Assembly (NCBI RefSeq): GCF_037974355.1
Contig: NZ_CP150235.1
Location: 1 to 64,000 of the forward strand
DNA from: Paenibacillus sp. FSL R5-0517
Lineage (GTDB): Bacteria > Bacillota > Bacilli > Paenibacillales > Paenibacillaceae
Direction of reading: 5' to 3'
Length of the DNA stretch: 64,000 nucleotides
The notes beneath the pieces are model-generated. The model searched no databases. It was not told the origin of the DNA and worked only from the letters and a program-made list of their open reading frames with translations. Both the position numbers and the translations under genes were made by a program. This document shows positions 42,322 through 50,681 of this stretch, piece by piece; within the stretch, counting starts at the first letter, position 1; each line of letters opens with the position of its first letter.

Positions 42322-43275
42322 ATGACTTATTTTGATTCGAAATTAAAAATATTTACTTGCAATTCTAACCCCAAGCTTGCCCATCAAATTGCTGATTATA
42401 TCGGGATCCCTATGGGTGAATCCCACACGACCAGCTTTAGTGATGGCGAGATTCAAGTGAAACTCTCCGAGAGTGTTCGGGGCTGTCACGTTTACATCGT
42501 GCAGTCCACTTGCTTGCCGGTTAATGATAACCTGATGGAAATGCTCGTGATGATTGATGCACTCAAACGGGCATCTGCCAAGACGATTAACGTTGTTATA
42601 CCTTACTACGGCTATGCAAGACAGGATCGCAAGGCGCGTTCGCGTGACCCGATTACAGCGAAACTGGTTGCTAACCTGATTGAAAAAGCGGGTGCAACGC
42701 GTGTCATCGCGATGGACTTGCATGCAATGCAGATTCAGGGATTCTTCGACATTCCGGTTGACCATTTGCTCGGCGTGCCGATTTTGGCTCAATATTTCCG
42801 GTCGAAACAGATCGAAAATCCGGTTGTTGTGTCGCCTGACCACGGTGGCGTAGTGCGTGCACGTAAACTGGCTGATTTCCTGAATGCACCCCTGGCGATT
42901 ATCGATAAACGTCGTCCTGAGCCAAATGTGAGCGAAGTGATGAACATTATTGGTAATATCGAGGGCAAAACAGCCATTCTGATCGATGACATTATTGACA
43001 CGGCGGGAACGATTGTACTGGGAGCGAATGCTCTGATGGAAGGCGGCGTAAAAGAAGTATACGCGTGCTGTACTCACCCGGTATTGTCCGGACCTGCGAT
43101 GGAACGTTTGGAGAATGCACCATTGAAGGAAGTCATCGTAACGGATACCATTCCAATTACGCATGCTAACCCGACAAGCAAACTCAAAGTGTTGTCTGTA
43201 GCGCCTTTGCTCGGAGAAGCCATTATCCGGGTTCATGAGGAATTGTCAATCAGCAAGCTGTTTGAAATTGAATAA
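42322..43275 (+). CDS. prs: Ribose-phosphate pyrophosphokinase
   Basis: Prs makes PRPP from ribose 5-phosphate and ATP for nucleotide, His and Trp synthesis. The 317-residue product has [31 protein letters not shown], the divalent-metal segment [14 protein letters not shown] and the PRPP loop [17 protein letters not shown] 42322 has CACGGAGGG. The ctc gene that usually follows is absent; the next + gene is pth. Confidence 0.97.
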   Translation: MTYFDSKLKIFTCNSNPKLAHQIADYIGIPMGESHTTSFSDGEIQVKLSESVRGCHVYIVQSTCLPVNDNLMEMLVMIDALKRASAKTINVVIPYYGYARQDRKARSRDPITAKLVANLIEKAGATRVIAMDLHAMQIQGFFDIPVDHLLGVPILAQYFRSKQIENPVVVSPDHGGVVRARKLADFLNAPLAIIDKRRPEPNVSEVMNIIGNIEGKTAILIDDIIDTAGTIVLGANALMEGGVKEVYACCTHPVLSGPAMERLENAPLKEVIVTDTIPITHANPTSKLKVLSVAPLLGEAIIRVHEELSISKLFEIE

Positions 43276-43297
43276 GGACGTCTGCATAAAGTAGTAG

Positions 43298-43337
43298 AGG
43301 GGTTACGTTTTCCGGTTCAATGGAAAATGTAACCCCT
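43298..43337. terminator. Long stem after prs, possibly bidirectional terminator
   Basis: AGGGGTTACGTTTTCC (43298-43313) and GGAAAATGTAACCCCT (43322-43337) form a 16-bp stem with one G-U pair and an 8-base loop. A small CGGC/GCCG hairpin with TTTT follows at 43340-43356. It lies between convergent prs and the minus-strand gene at 43472. Confidence 0.65.
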
Positions 43338-43471
43338 GTCGGCGTGCCGTTTTATTAAAAGTGAAAATAGACCCTGGTCAATCCATATAAGTTGAACTAC
43401 TCATTTACAACGCAAGATGTCTCTGCACACGCAATGTTCCAGTGTAAAAAGGTTCGTTCATCTTAATATGG

Positions 43472-43672
43472 TTAATACCCGGGGCGGGAGATAAATCGGA
43501 AACGCCGCCGATGAAAAAGTGTATCGGCAATTTCGACAAATTGATTATCAAAACGGGTGATGAGTCCAATCTCAATATGGGTGTCGCGGTCGTATACCTG
43601 TACAGGTACGTGATATTCGAGATGATAGATAAAATCGCTATGTTGAGTCAGTTGTCCGTTGTCTTCGCGCAA
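43472..43672 (-). CDS. Small conserved-looking protein of unknown function
   Basis: A 66-residue protein is encoded opposite to its neighbours. Support comes from a TTG start at 43672 with AAGGTGA seven bases upstream and a sensible sequence that ends HRRRFRFISRPGY. The fold may be a small beta barrel; it is rich in Asp/Glu/His at the N-terminal half and Arg/Phe at the end. I do not recognise the family with certainty. It takes the position of ctc between prs and pth. A competing + strand frame at 43511-43696 has no ribosome-binding site. Confidence 0.6.
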   Translation of the reverse strand: MREDNGQLTQHSDFIYHLEYHVPVQVYDRDTHIEIGLITRFDNQFVEIADTLFHRRRFRFISRPGY

Positions 43673-43812
43673 AACCCGCTCACCTTCCTGGGTTGATAAA
43701 ATATTAACTGTGAATACTACAGTAAATCGTAACTTTACTTTCCTGATATTATATGAAATATAACATTCGAAGTCTATGCCTCACCTCAGGCTAATCCGAA
43801 GGAGGGAACAAG

Positions 43813-44373
43813 ATGAAGTGGATTGTCGGACTTGGAAATCCAGGCTCGAACTATGCCAAAACCCGTCATAATATCGGTTTTATGGCACTCGACCGGTTGG
43901 CTGATCGTCATAGTATCTCCATTACACAGAGTAAATGTAAGGCGCTGATTGGAGAAGGCCATATTGGCGGTGTGAAAACCGTGCTGATTAAACCAATGAC
44001 TTATATGAACCTATCTGGTGAATCAGTTCGGGCGTATATGGATTTTTATAAAGTTAGTCTTGAAGATCTGATTGTTGTGTACGACGACATGGATACTGAG
44101 ATTGGCAAAGTCAGATTGCGTTATCAAGGCAGTGCTGGCGGGCATAATGGGATCAAGTCCATCATTCAGCACACCGGTACACAGCAGTTTAACCGGGTAC
44201 GCATGGGAATATCCCGTCCTGAGCCAGGACATGCCATTGTCGATTATGTACTGTCGACTTTCATGAAGAAAGAAAAGGAAGCCCTTGATCAGACCATTGA
44301 GCAAACATGTGATGCCTTGGAGCATAGCTTGACTCATACGTTTGAACAAACGATGGCGAAGTTTAACGGATAA
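43813..44373 (+). CDS. pth: Peptidyl-tRNA hydrolase
   Basis: Pth releases peptides from prematurely dropped peptidyl-tRNAs. The 186-residue product has the signature GLGNPGSNYAKTRHNIGFMA with catalytic His in TRHNIG, PMTYMNLSGES, and VVYDDMD/GSAGGHNGIKSI. ATG 43813 has AAGGAGGGA. It is B. subtilis spoVC. fin follows after about 100 bp. Confidence 0.96.
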   Translation: MKWIVGLGNPGSNYAKTRHNIGFMALDRLADRHSISITQSKCKALIGEGHIGGVKTVLIKPMTYMNLSGESVRAYMDFYKVSLEDLIVVYDDMDTEIGKVRLRYQGSAGGHNGIKSIIQHTGTQQFNRVRMGISRPEPGHAIVDYVLSTFMKKEKEALDQTIEQTCDALEHSLTHTFEQTMAKFNG

Positions 44374-44470
44374 TGTTGTAAAACAACCTGGTAAAATGAT
44401 CAAAAAGACGGGTTCGATTCAGCCATACTGGACATACTGGACGTATAAACCATGTTCAGGAGGCATAAAC

Positions 44471-44701
44471 ATGTCAGTGAATTACGTATGTAGGCATTGC
44501 CGTACCTTTATCGGACGAATCGATTCTGCCCGGATAACGGAAGCAGAGCTCGGCTTTCATTTCTTGACCCCCGACGAGCGGAGGGATATAATAGCGTATA
44601 ATTCCGGTGGTGACATTACCGTTCGGATTACATGTGATTATTGTAAGGAAGCACTGGAGCACAATCCGGAGCTCAGCCTGCTCGCGAGTCCGCTTCAATA
44701 G
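44471..44701 (+). CDS. fin: Anti-sigma-F factor Fin (YabK)
   Basis: Fin binds sigma-F in the forespore and helps the switch from sigma-F to sigma-G. The 76-residue product has the zinc pairs CRHC and CDYC and the conserved LGFHFLTPDERRDIIAY. ATG 44471 has AGGAGG; the open frame continues upstream into pth without one. With Gin at 19557 it gives two forespore sigma-factor antagonists in the window. Confidence 0.93.
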   Translation: MSVNYVCRHCRTFIGRIDSARITEAELGFHFLTPDERRDIIAYNSGGDITVRITCDYCKEALEHNPELSLLASPLQ

Positions 44702-44835
44702 ACATCGCTGTAGCAGGATCGAATGACAGTTGAGGGCGGTTGCGTAATAACGCTCCACCTTTTATAGCCTTGGCAGCCTGCTGAGGCTTCTTTTCAGTTG
44801 GCATGAAAGCCACTGCTATTTCCAAATCAGGCCCC

Positions 44836-44855
44836 GCCACATCAACAGATGTGGC
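44836..44855. repeat. Hairpin between fin and mfd
   Basis: GCCACATC (44836-44843) and GATGTGGC (44848-44855) form a perfect 8-bp stem with a 4-base loop in the 272-bp gap. No T tract follows. Confidence 0.45.
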
Positions 44856-44973
44856 AATGTTGCGAGTAATCCTTTATGATGAAACAGGAGAAAAAGGAAT
44901 TTGTATCCATTTTAATAGTGATGCTACGCGTATGCGTGAGATAATCAAGTAAGTTATAAGAGAGGTGCCCCTT

Positions 44974-47900
44974 TTGTTACAAGCACTTATACAGGCTTTT
45001 TCCAAAGATCCGGACTTCGGGTCCATTACAGCCGGAATCAAGTCCGGCATGAAGGAACAATTGGTTTCGGGTCTATCCGGCTCGGCGCGTCAGATTATGC
45101 TGGCTGCTCTGCATCAGGAAATGAACCGACCATTGCTCGTAGTAACGCACAATATGTTTTCAGCTCAAAAAATTGCAGAAGATTTACAGGAAGCGCTTTC
45201 ACCCGATCGGGTGTTGATCTATCCTGCCAACGAACTTGTCGCTGCTGAAGCCGCTGTTTCCAGCCCGGAAACATTGGGTCAGCGTATTGATGTGTTGGTC
45301 CGCTGCGCCCAGGGATTCAGGGGCGTTGTTGTTATTCCTTTTTCCGGGGTAAGACGTTATGTTCCGCTTCCGGAAGTGATGGCCAATGCTCGGATTTTGA
45401 TTAAACAGGGCAACACACTTCAACTGGACTCTTTCCTGCTGGAGATGGTAAAGCTCGGATATGAGCGTGTGGAGCGCGTGGAATCTCGTGGTGAGATGAG
45501 TGTACGCGGAGGGATTATCGACTTCTATCCGGTTACTTCATCGATCGCATATCGAGTGGAGTTATTTGATGACGAAATCGATTCCATTCGGACATTTGAC
45601 CCAGCCGATCAGCGTTCAATTGAACGAATTGAAGAGATTACGGTTTTGCCATGCAAGGAGTTAATTGCAGACCGTGAACGGATGGAAAAAGCTGCCGACG
45701 CGGCTGCTCTTTTGCTGGAGCTACAGCTGGAGAAAATGACGGATCGGCAGGCGAAGCTGCGTCTTCGTGAAGAAATTCACCGGGAGATCGAGCTTTTGCG
45801 CGAGCACGTGTATTTCTCTGAAATGTATAAATATATTTCTCCGCTCTATCCGGAGAATAAAACGATTTACGACTATATGCCAGAAGATACCCTGCTGGTC
45901 CTTGATGAGCCTGCGAGATTATCGGAGACATCGAAACAGCTGGACCGTGATGAATCGGAGTGGAACCTGCATTTGATGCAAAACGGAAAAACACTTCCGG
46001 ATCTTCCATTATCCGCAGACGGTGATGAACTCTTGTATGAGCGTCCATTCCAGACGCTGTTTATGTCGATCTTTTTGCGTCAAGTTCCACACACCCAACC
46101 ACAGAACATTCTGAACTTCATCAGTCGTGGCATGCAGGATTTCCATGGACAGATGAACGTACTGAAGGCAGAGATGGAGCGCTGGCAGAAGGCCGGAGTT
46201 CAAGTGCTCATGCTGGCGAACGGTGAGGAGCGACTCGAGCGGATGCGCCGGGTACTTATGGATTATGATATTCCAGAGCCAGAGATGATGATCGGTAACT
46301 TGCAAACGGGATTTGAAATGCCGTCCATTCATTTGGCTGTCGTGACCGAGGGCGAGATGTTCTCGCAAAAACAGCGTAAAGTACGCAAACCGATTCGCAA
46401 TGTAGACAATGCTGAACGGATTAAATCTTACAGCGAGCTAAAAGTGGGCGATTATGTCGTTCACCAGAACCACGGGATTGGTAAGTACCTTGGGATCGGC
46501 ACCCTCGAGGTTGGCGGCATTCATAAGGACTACATGCATATTCTCTATGCAGGTGGAGACAAACTGTCTGTACCTATTGAGCAGATCGATCTGATTCAGA
46601 AGTATGTGGGTTCCGAAGAAAAAGAACCGAAAATATACAAGCTGGGCGGCAATGAGTGGACACGGGTTAAAAATAAGGTCCGTACATCCGTACAGGATAT
46701 TGCTGATGATCTGATCAAGCTGTATGCAGAGCGTCAGACCTCCAAAGGGTTTGGATTCGACAAGGATTCTGCAGAACAGCAGGAGTTTGAGGACATGTTC
46801 CCTTACGATGAGACACGTGATCAGGTGCGTGCGATCGAAGAAATCAAGAAGGACATGGAACAAAACCGTCCAATGGACCGTTTATTGTGTGGGGATGTAG
46901 GTTACGGCAAAACCGAGGTGGCTATTCGGGCTGCATTTAAAGCAGCTATTGAAGGCAAACAGGTGGCTGTACTCGTTCCGACAACCATTTTGGCACAGCA
47001 GCATTTTGAGACGTTCCGTGAGCGGTTCTCCGGTTATCCGTTCAACATCCATGTGCTTAGCCGGTTCCGCTCCCGTAAAGAGCAGAATGAAACTGCCAAA
47101 GGCATCAAGGCAGGCACAGTAGATATTGTCATCGGAACGCATCGATTGCTGTCGCAGGATCTGGTGTTCAAGGACCTGGGACTGCTCATTGTTGATGAAG
47201 AACAGCGCTTCGGAGTAACCCATAAGGAGAAACTGAAGAAGCTGAAAACCAATGTGGACGTGCTGACGCTAACGGCAACGCCGATTCCGCGTACGCTTCA
47301 TATGTCCATGCTGGGTGTGCGTGATCTGTCCGTTATTGAGACTCCGCCAGAGAATCGTTTCCCGGTACAGACCTATGTCGTTGAACACAGCCAGGCGCTT
47401 GTTCGTGAAGCCATTGAACGTGAGCTTGCCCGTGGCGGGCAAGTGTATTACCTCTACAACCGTGTTCAGGGAATTCAGGAGATGGCTGCTGAGATTTCTG
47501 AACTTGTGCCTGAAGCCAAGGTTGGTGTGGGACATGGTCAGATGTCGGAAACAGAGCTGGAGAAGACGATTCTGGACTTCCTGGATGGTGAATATGACGT
47601 GCTTGTGAGCACAAGTATCATTGAGACCGGGGTAGATATTCCGAACGTAAATACACTAATCGTACATGATGCAGATAAAATGGGGCTCTCCCAGCTGTAT
47701 CAGCTGCGCGGACGTGTGGGTCGTTCCAACCGTATTGCGTATGCCTATTTTACGTACCAACGGGACAAAGTACTTACGGAAGTTGCTGAGAAGCGTCTGC
47801 AATCCATCAAAGAATTTACCGAACTGGGTTCAGGATTCAAAATCGCCATGCGTGACTTGTCGATCCGTGGTGCAGGAAATCTGCTAGGAGCAGAGCAACA

Positions 47901-48501
47901 TGGCTTCATCGCTTCTGTCGGGTTCGATCTGTATTCCCAGATGCTTGCGGAAGAGATCAACAAACGCAAAGTTACGATGCTTGGCGAAGAACCGGTACCT
48001 TCCGACCAGTGGAACACAACCCTGGATCTCAGTATCGATGCCTACTTGCCGTCCGATTATATTTATGACAGTATTCAGAAGATTGAGATCTACAAAAAAG
48101 TGGCGGTCATTGCATCCTTCGATGATGCGATGGAGTTGGAAGACGAATTGGTTGACCGGTTCGGTGATCTTCCGGAGGCCGTTATTAACTTGCTGGCTGT
48201 TGCGCGGATGAAAGTATACGGCAAAATTTACGGTATTGAATCCATTTCCCAACGTGGTGAGGACATTACCGTGAAGTTCTATGAGGGGCGTGAACATGCC
48301 TTTGAACTCTCGAAAATCGCGCACATTGGAAATCAGTTCGAAAGACGTGTACAATTTGAACAAGGACCCCATATGCTGATTCACGCTAAAGGCAAGGGGC
48401 TTGGGGATAAGCAACTGATGGAGCTGGTAGAGAAAATTCTGGAATCCATGAAGACGGCTTTTAAATCAAAGGGGGAACTAAAAGATGTTACCAAAGTATA
48501 A
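44974..48501 (+). CDS. mfd: Transcription-repair coupling factor Mfd
   Basis: Mfd removes stalled RNA polymerase from lesions and recruits UvrA. The 1175-residue product has an N-terminal UvrB-like module (about 1-350), the RNA polymerase interaction domain with DYVVHQNHGIGKYLG near 490, and SF2 helicase motifs GDVGYGKTEVA, DEEQRFG, TATPIPRTL and QLRGRVGRS, followed by a C-terminal domain. TTG 44974 is chosen because GAGGTG lies upstream with usual spacing and homologs start there; a GTG at 44965 overlaps the site. It overlaps the next gene by 17 bp. Confidence 0.97.
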   Translation: MLQALIQAFSKDPDFGSITAGIKSGMKEQLVSGLSGSARQIMLAALHQEMNRPLLVVTHNMFSAQKIAEDLQEALSPDRVLIYPANELVAAEAAVSSPETLGQRIDVLVRCAQGFRGVVVIPFSGVRRYVPLPEVMANARILIKQGNTLQLDSFLLEMVKLGYERVERVESRGEMSVRGGIIDFYPVTSSIAYRVELFDDEIDSIRTFDPADQRSIERIEEITVLPCKELIADRERMEKAADAAALLLELQLEKMTDRQAKLRLREEIHREIELLREHVYFSEMYKYISPLYPENKTIYDYMPEDTLLVLDEPARLSETSKQLDRDESEWNLHLMQNGKTLPDLPLSADGDELLYERPFQTLFMSIFLRQVPHTQPQNILNFISRGMQDFHGQMNVLKAEMERWQKAGVQVLMLANGEERLERMRRVLMDYDIPEPEMMIGNLQTGFEMPSIHLAVVTEGEMFSQKQRKVRKPIRNVDNAERIKSYSELKVGDYVVHQNHGIGKYLGIGTLEVGGIHKDYMHILYAGGDKLSVPIEQIDLIQKYVGSEEKEPKIYKLGGNEWTRVKNKVRTSVQDIADDLIKLYAERQTSKGFGFDKDSAEQQEFEDMFPYDETRDQVRAIEEIKKDMEQNRPMDRLLCGDVGYGKTEVAIRAAFKAAIEGKQVAVLVPTTILAQQHFETFRERFSGYPFNIHVLSRFRSRKEQNETAKGIKAGTVDIVIGTHRLLSQDLVFKDLGLLIVDEEQRFGVTHKEKLKKLKTNVDVLTLTATPIPRTLHMSMLGVRDLSVIETPPENRFPVQTYVVEHSQALVREAIERELARGGQVYYLYNRVQGIQEMAAEISELVPEAKVGVGHGQMSETELEKTILDFLDGEYDVLVSTSIIETGVDIPNVNTLIVHDADKMGLSQLYQLRGRVGRSNRIAYAYFTYQRDKVLTEVAEKRLQSIKEFTELGSGFKIAMRDLSIRGAGNLLGAEQHGFIASVGFDLYSQMLAEEINKRKVTMLGEEPVPSDQWNTTLDLSIDAYLPSDYIYDSIQKIEIYKKVAVIASFDDAMELEDELVDRFGDLPEAVINLLAVARMKVYGKIYGIESISQRGEDITVKFYEGREHAFELSKIAHIGNQFERRVQFEQGPHMLIHAKGKGLGDKQLMELVEKILESMKTAFKSKGELKDVTKV

Positions 48502-49645
48502 AAAAGTAGGAAAAGTACTGTCAGTGAGTATGGTTGCAGTACTTTCCTTATCACTGCTTGCTGCATGTGGCAAGAAGGAAGAAGCAAAAACACCTGAATC
48601 GACGGATACGAGTGCTGTAGTCGCAACGTATGAAGGTGGTACCATTACAGCCAATGAATTCGACATGGAGCAACGTGTCATGAAATTCCTCTATCCGGAG
48701 TATGCACAAATGATGGATATGGACGATTTCAAAGAGTATTTGGTGAAACAGGAAGTTGCTTATGAATATCTGAGTGGCAAAGCAAGTGAGGAAGCCAAAA
48801 CAGCAGGTTCCAAAGCGGCAACCGAGCAATTCGATAAAATGAAAGCTTCTGTTCAGGCAGATCAATGGACAGAAATGCTCAAAGCTCAGAATTTGACAGA
48901 CGATAACATTAAAGACTATATGACTCGAATCATGACAGTGATTAAAGACAAAGAAACAGGCGTTACGGACGATGCAATCAAGGCTGAGTTTGAGAAAAAC
49001 AAAGATCAGTTCACAACAGCTTCCGTTCGCCACGTGTTGATTGGATTTACAGATTCCAAAACACAAAAAGAGCGTAAAAAAGAAGATGCACTGAAAATTG
49101 CAAAAGAAGTAAAAGCCAAGTTGGATGGTGGAGCGGACTTTGCTGGAGTGGTGAAGGAGTACTCTGACGATACTAAGTCGGTACCTGATGGTGGACTGTA
49201 TGAAAATACACCGGTATCCACTTGGGTAGAGGCATTCAAGGAAGCTGCCAAAACATTGCCACTGAACAAAATCAGTGATCCGGTGGAGACAGAGTATGGT
49301 TACCACATCATGAAAGTGGAAGCTCGTACTGAAGCGGACTTCACCAAATTGACAGCTGAGCAAAAAGAAAGTCTGAAGAGCCAATTGGCAGCTGCTGAGA
49401 TCGATACGTTCATGCAAAATGAATTGGACAAAATCGTAAAAGAAGTCAAACTGCCAAAAACAGAAAAAGCTGAAGAAGGCACAACTGAGGGTACGACTGA
49501 GGGTACAACGGGTACAGGAACTGAAGGAGAGAAAACAACCGAACCAAAAACGGATGACTCCACAGGCACAGATACCAAGACTGACCAAGGTACGACTGGA
49601 ACAGATAAAGATGCAAAGACAGATGAAGGTACAAGCAGTAAATAA
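48485..49645 (+). CDS. PrsA-like peptidyl-prolyl isomerase lipoprotein
   Basis: This is a membrane-anchored foldase expected to assist secreted proteins outside the membrane. The 386-residue product has a signal peptide with lipobox LAAC (Cys28), an N-terminal SurA-like helical region, a parvulin domain (RHVLIGFTDSK through EYGYHIMKVE, about 178-280), and a long Thr/Glu/Gly/Asp-rich tail with repeated GTTEGTTEGTT. ATG 48485 lies inside the end of mfd with AAGGGGG, so it is translated from the mfd transcript. B. subtilis has no foldase gene here. Confidence 0.88.
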   Translation: MLPKYKKVGKVLSVSMVAVLSLSLLAACGKKEEAKTPESTDTSAVVATYEGGTITANEFDMEQRVMKFLYPEYAQMMDMDDFKEYLVKQEVAYEYLSGKASEEAKTAGSKAATEQFDKMKASVQADQWTEMLKAQNLTDDNIKDYMTRIMTVIKDKETGVTDDAIKAEFEKNKDQFTTASVRHVLIGFTDSKTQKERKKEDALKIAKEVKAKLDGGADFAGVVKEYSDDTKSVPDGGLYENTPVSTWVEAFKEAAKTLPLNKISDPVETEYGYHIMKVEARTEADFTKLTAEQKESLKSQLAAAEIDTFMQNELDKIVKEVKLPKTEKAEEGTTEGTTEGTTGTGTEGEKTTEPKTDDSTGTDTKTDQGTTGTDKDAKTDEGTSSK

Positions 49646-49734
49646 GCGAATAAACATGGCTGTTAGCACACGTTCAGGGTTAAATTTGCCCGAATGAATG
49701 CCTTGTACTACGTAAATATGGACAACCATACAGA

Positions 49735-49775
49735 GAAGCAAGGGGAGGACTTAGGACCTCCTTCTTGCTTCTTCC
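49735..49775 (+). terminator. Terminator-like hairpin after the foldase gene
   Basis: GAAGCAAG (49735-49742) pairs with CTTGCTTC (49764-49771), with inner GGAGG/CCTCC pairing; a pyrimidine-rich TTCCTGTCT follows. The rest of the gap (49646-49974) shows no gene. Confidence 0.6.
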
Positions 49776-49974
49776 TGTCTATATACAAGGCGTATGGGTA
49801 TATGGTCGCCTTCTTCAAAAGTTACACAACTATATTCTCCAAAGCATGTATAAGGAAATGGGAACAGATGAATACTATGGTCAAGATATCACACTAAACG
49901 TTCTGGGACTTTCCTCTACCCATTAAGGAACAGTAGTTGAAAAATCTTCTCGAGAAAGTGGGGCAACATGTGAA

Positions 49975-50517
49975 ATGAAAGCTACTGGTATTGTCCGCCG
50001 TATAGATGACCTTGGTCGTGTGGTCATTCCAAAAGAAATTCGCCGTACGTTACGTATTCGTGAAGGTGATCCACTGGAAATTTTCGTGGATCGTGATGGA
50101 GAAGTTATTCTTAAAAAATATTCGCCAATTGGCGAACTTGGTGATTTTGCCAAAGAATATGCAGAATCCCTGTATGAGAGTACAGGTCATGTAACCATGA
50201 TCTCCGACCGGGATACCATTATCACGGTGGCAGGGGGCTCCAAGAAAGAGTATCTGGACAAGCAGGTAGGTCAACTGTTAGAGGGCTGTATGGAAAACAG
50301 AAAGACCATTTTGGAAACAAACAACGGTTCCTATGAGCTTAGCAAAGATCATGACGAGACGTTATCATCATTTGTTATTGCGCCGATTATTTCAGGTGGT
50401 GACCCCATCGGAACGGTTATCCTGTTCAATAAGGATGAATCGGTGAAGATGTCTCAGATGGAAGTGAAGATGTCCGAGACAGCTGCTGGTTTCCTTGGCA
50501 AGCAAATGGAACAATAG
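49975..50517 (+). CDS. spoVT: Stage V sporulation protein T (SpoVT)
   Basis: SpoVT is a tetrameric regulator of late forespore (sigma-G) genes. The 180-residue product has an AbrB-type N-terminal domain (MKATGIVRRIDDLGRVVIPKEIRR) and a C-terminal GAF-like domain (about 55-180) with FVIAPIISGGDPIGTV. ATG 49975 is in AACATGTGAAATGAAAG; a shallow AAAGTGGGG lies upstream. A sigma-G-like GAATA/CACTAAA pair about 70-100 bp upstream (49870, 17-base spacer) is only weak. It is paralogous in its DNA-binding part to abrB at 29746. Confidence 0.95.
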   Translation: MKATGIVRRIDDLGRVVIPKEIRRTLRIREGDPLEIFVDRDGEVILKKYSPIGELGDFAKEYAESLYESTGHVTMISDRDTIITVAGGSKKEYLDKQVGQLLEGCMENRKTILETNNGSYELSKDHDETLSSFVIAPIISGGDPIGTVILFNKDESVKMSQMEVKMSETAAGFLGKQMEQ

Positions 50518-50527
50518 ATAGCGAATC

Positions 50528-50566
50528 AACTCCTGGTGCCCTGATATGGGCATGCGGGAGTTTTTG
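50528..50566 (+). terminator. spoVT terminator
   Basis: AACTCC (50528-50533) pairs with GGAGTT (50557-50562) with an inner GCCC/GGGC stem, then TTTTT. Confidence 0.8.
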
Positions 50567-50681
50567 CGTTTTAAGGGAAAGGAGTTGATCGAGACGGGTG
50601 TCATGGTGCAGAGTTAGTCTGTATGCCCTCAGGCAGGTATAATAACAAGGTATGCTTAAACGGATTATGCAGGAGGGACTT

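Noticed and set aside
42343..43236. 297-residue minus-strand open frame opposite prs
   Set aside because: prs is clear on the + strand; the reverse frame is rich in His/Arg/Asn and resembles no family.
48551..49741. 396-residue open frame on the minus strand opposite the PrsA-like gene
   Set aside because: It mirrors the Lys/Glu/Thr codons of the foldase, giving an implausible Cys/Phe/Ser-rich protein, and has no support as a gene.
49694..49897. 67-residue frame between the foldase gene and spoVT
   Set aside because: It spans the terminator hairpin, with no ribosome-binding site.
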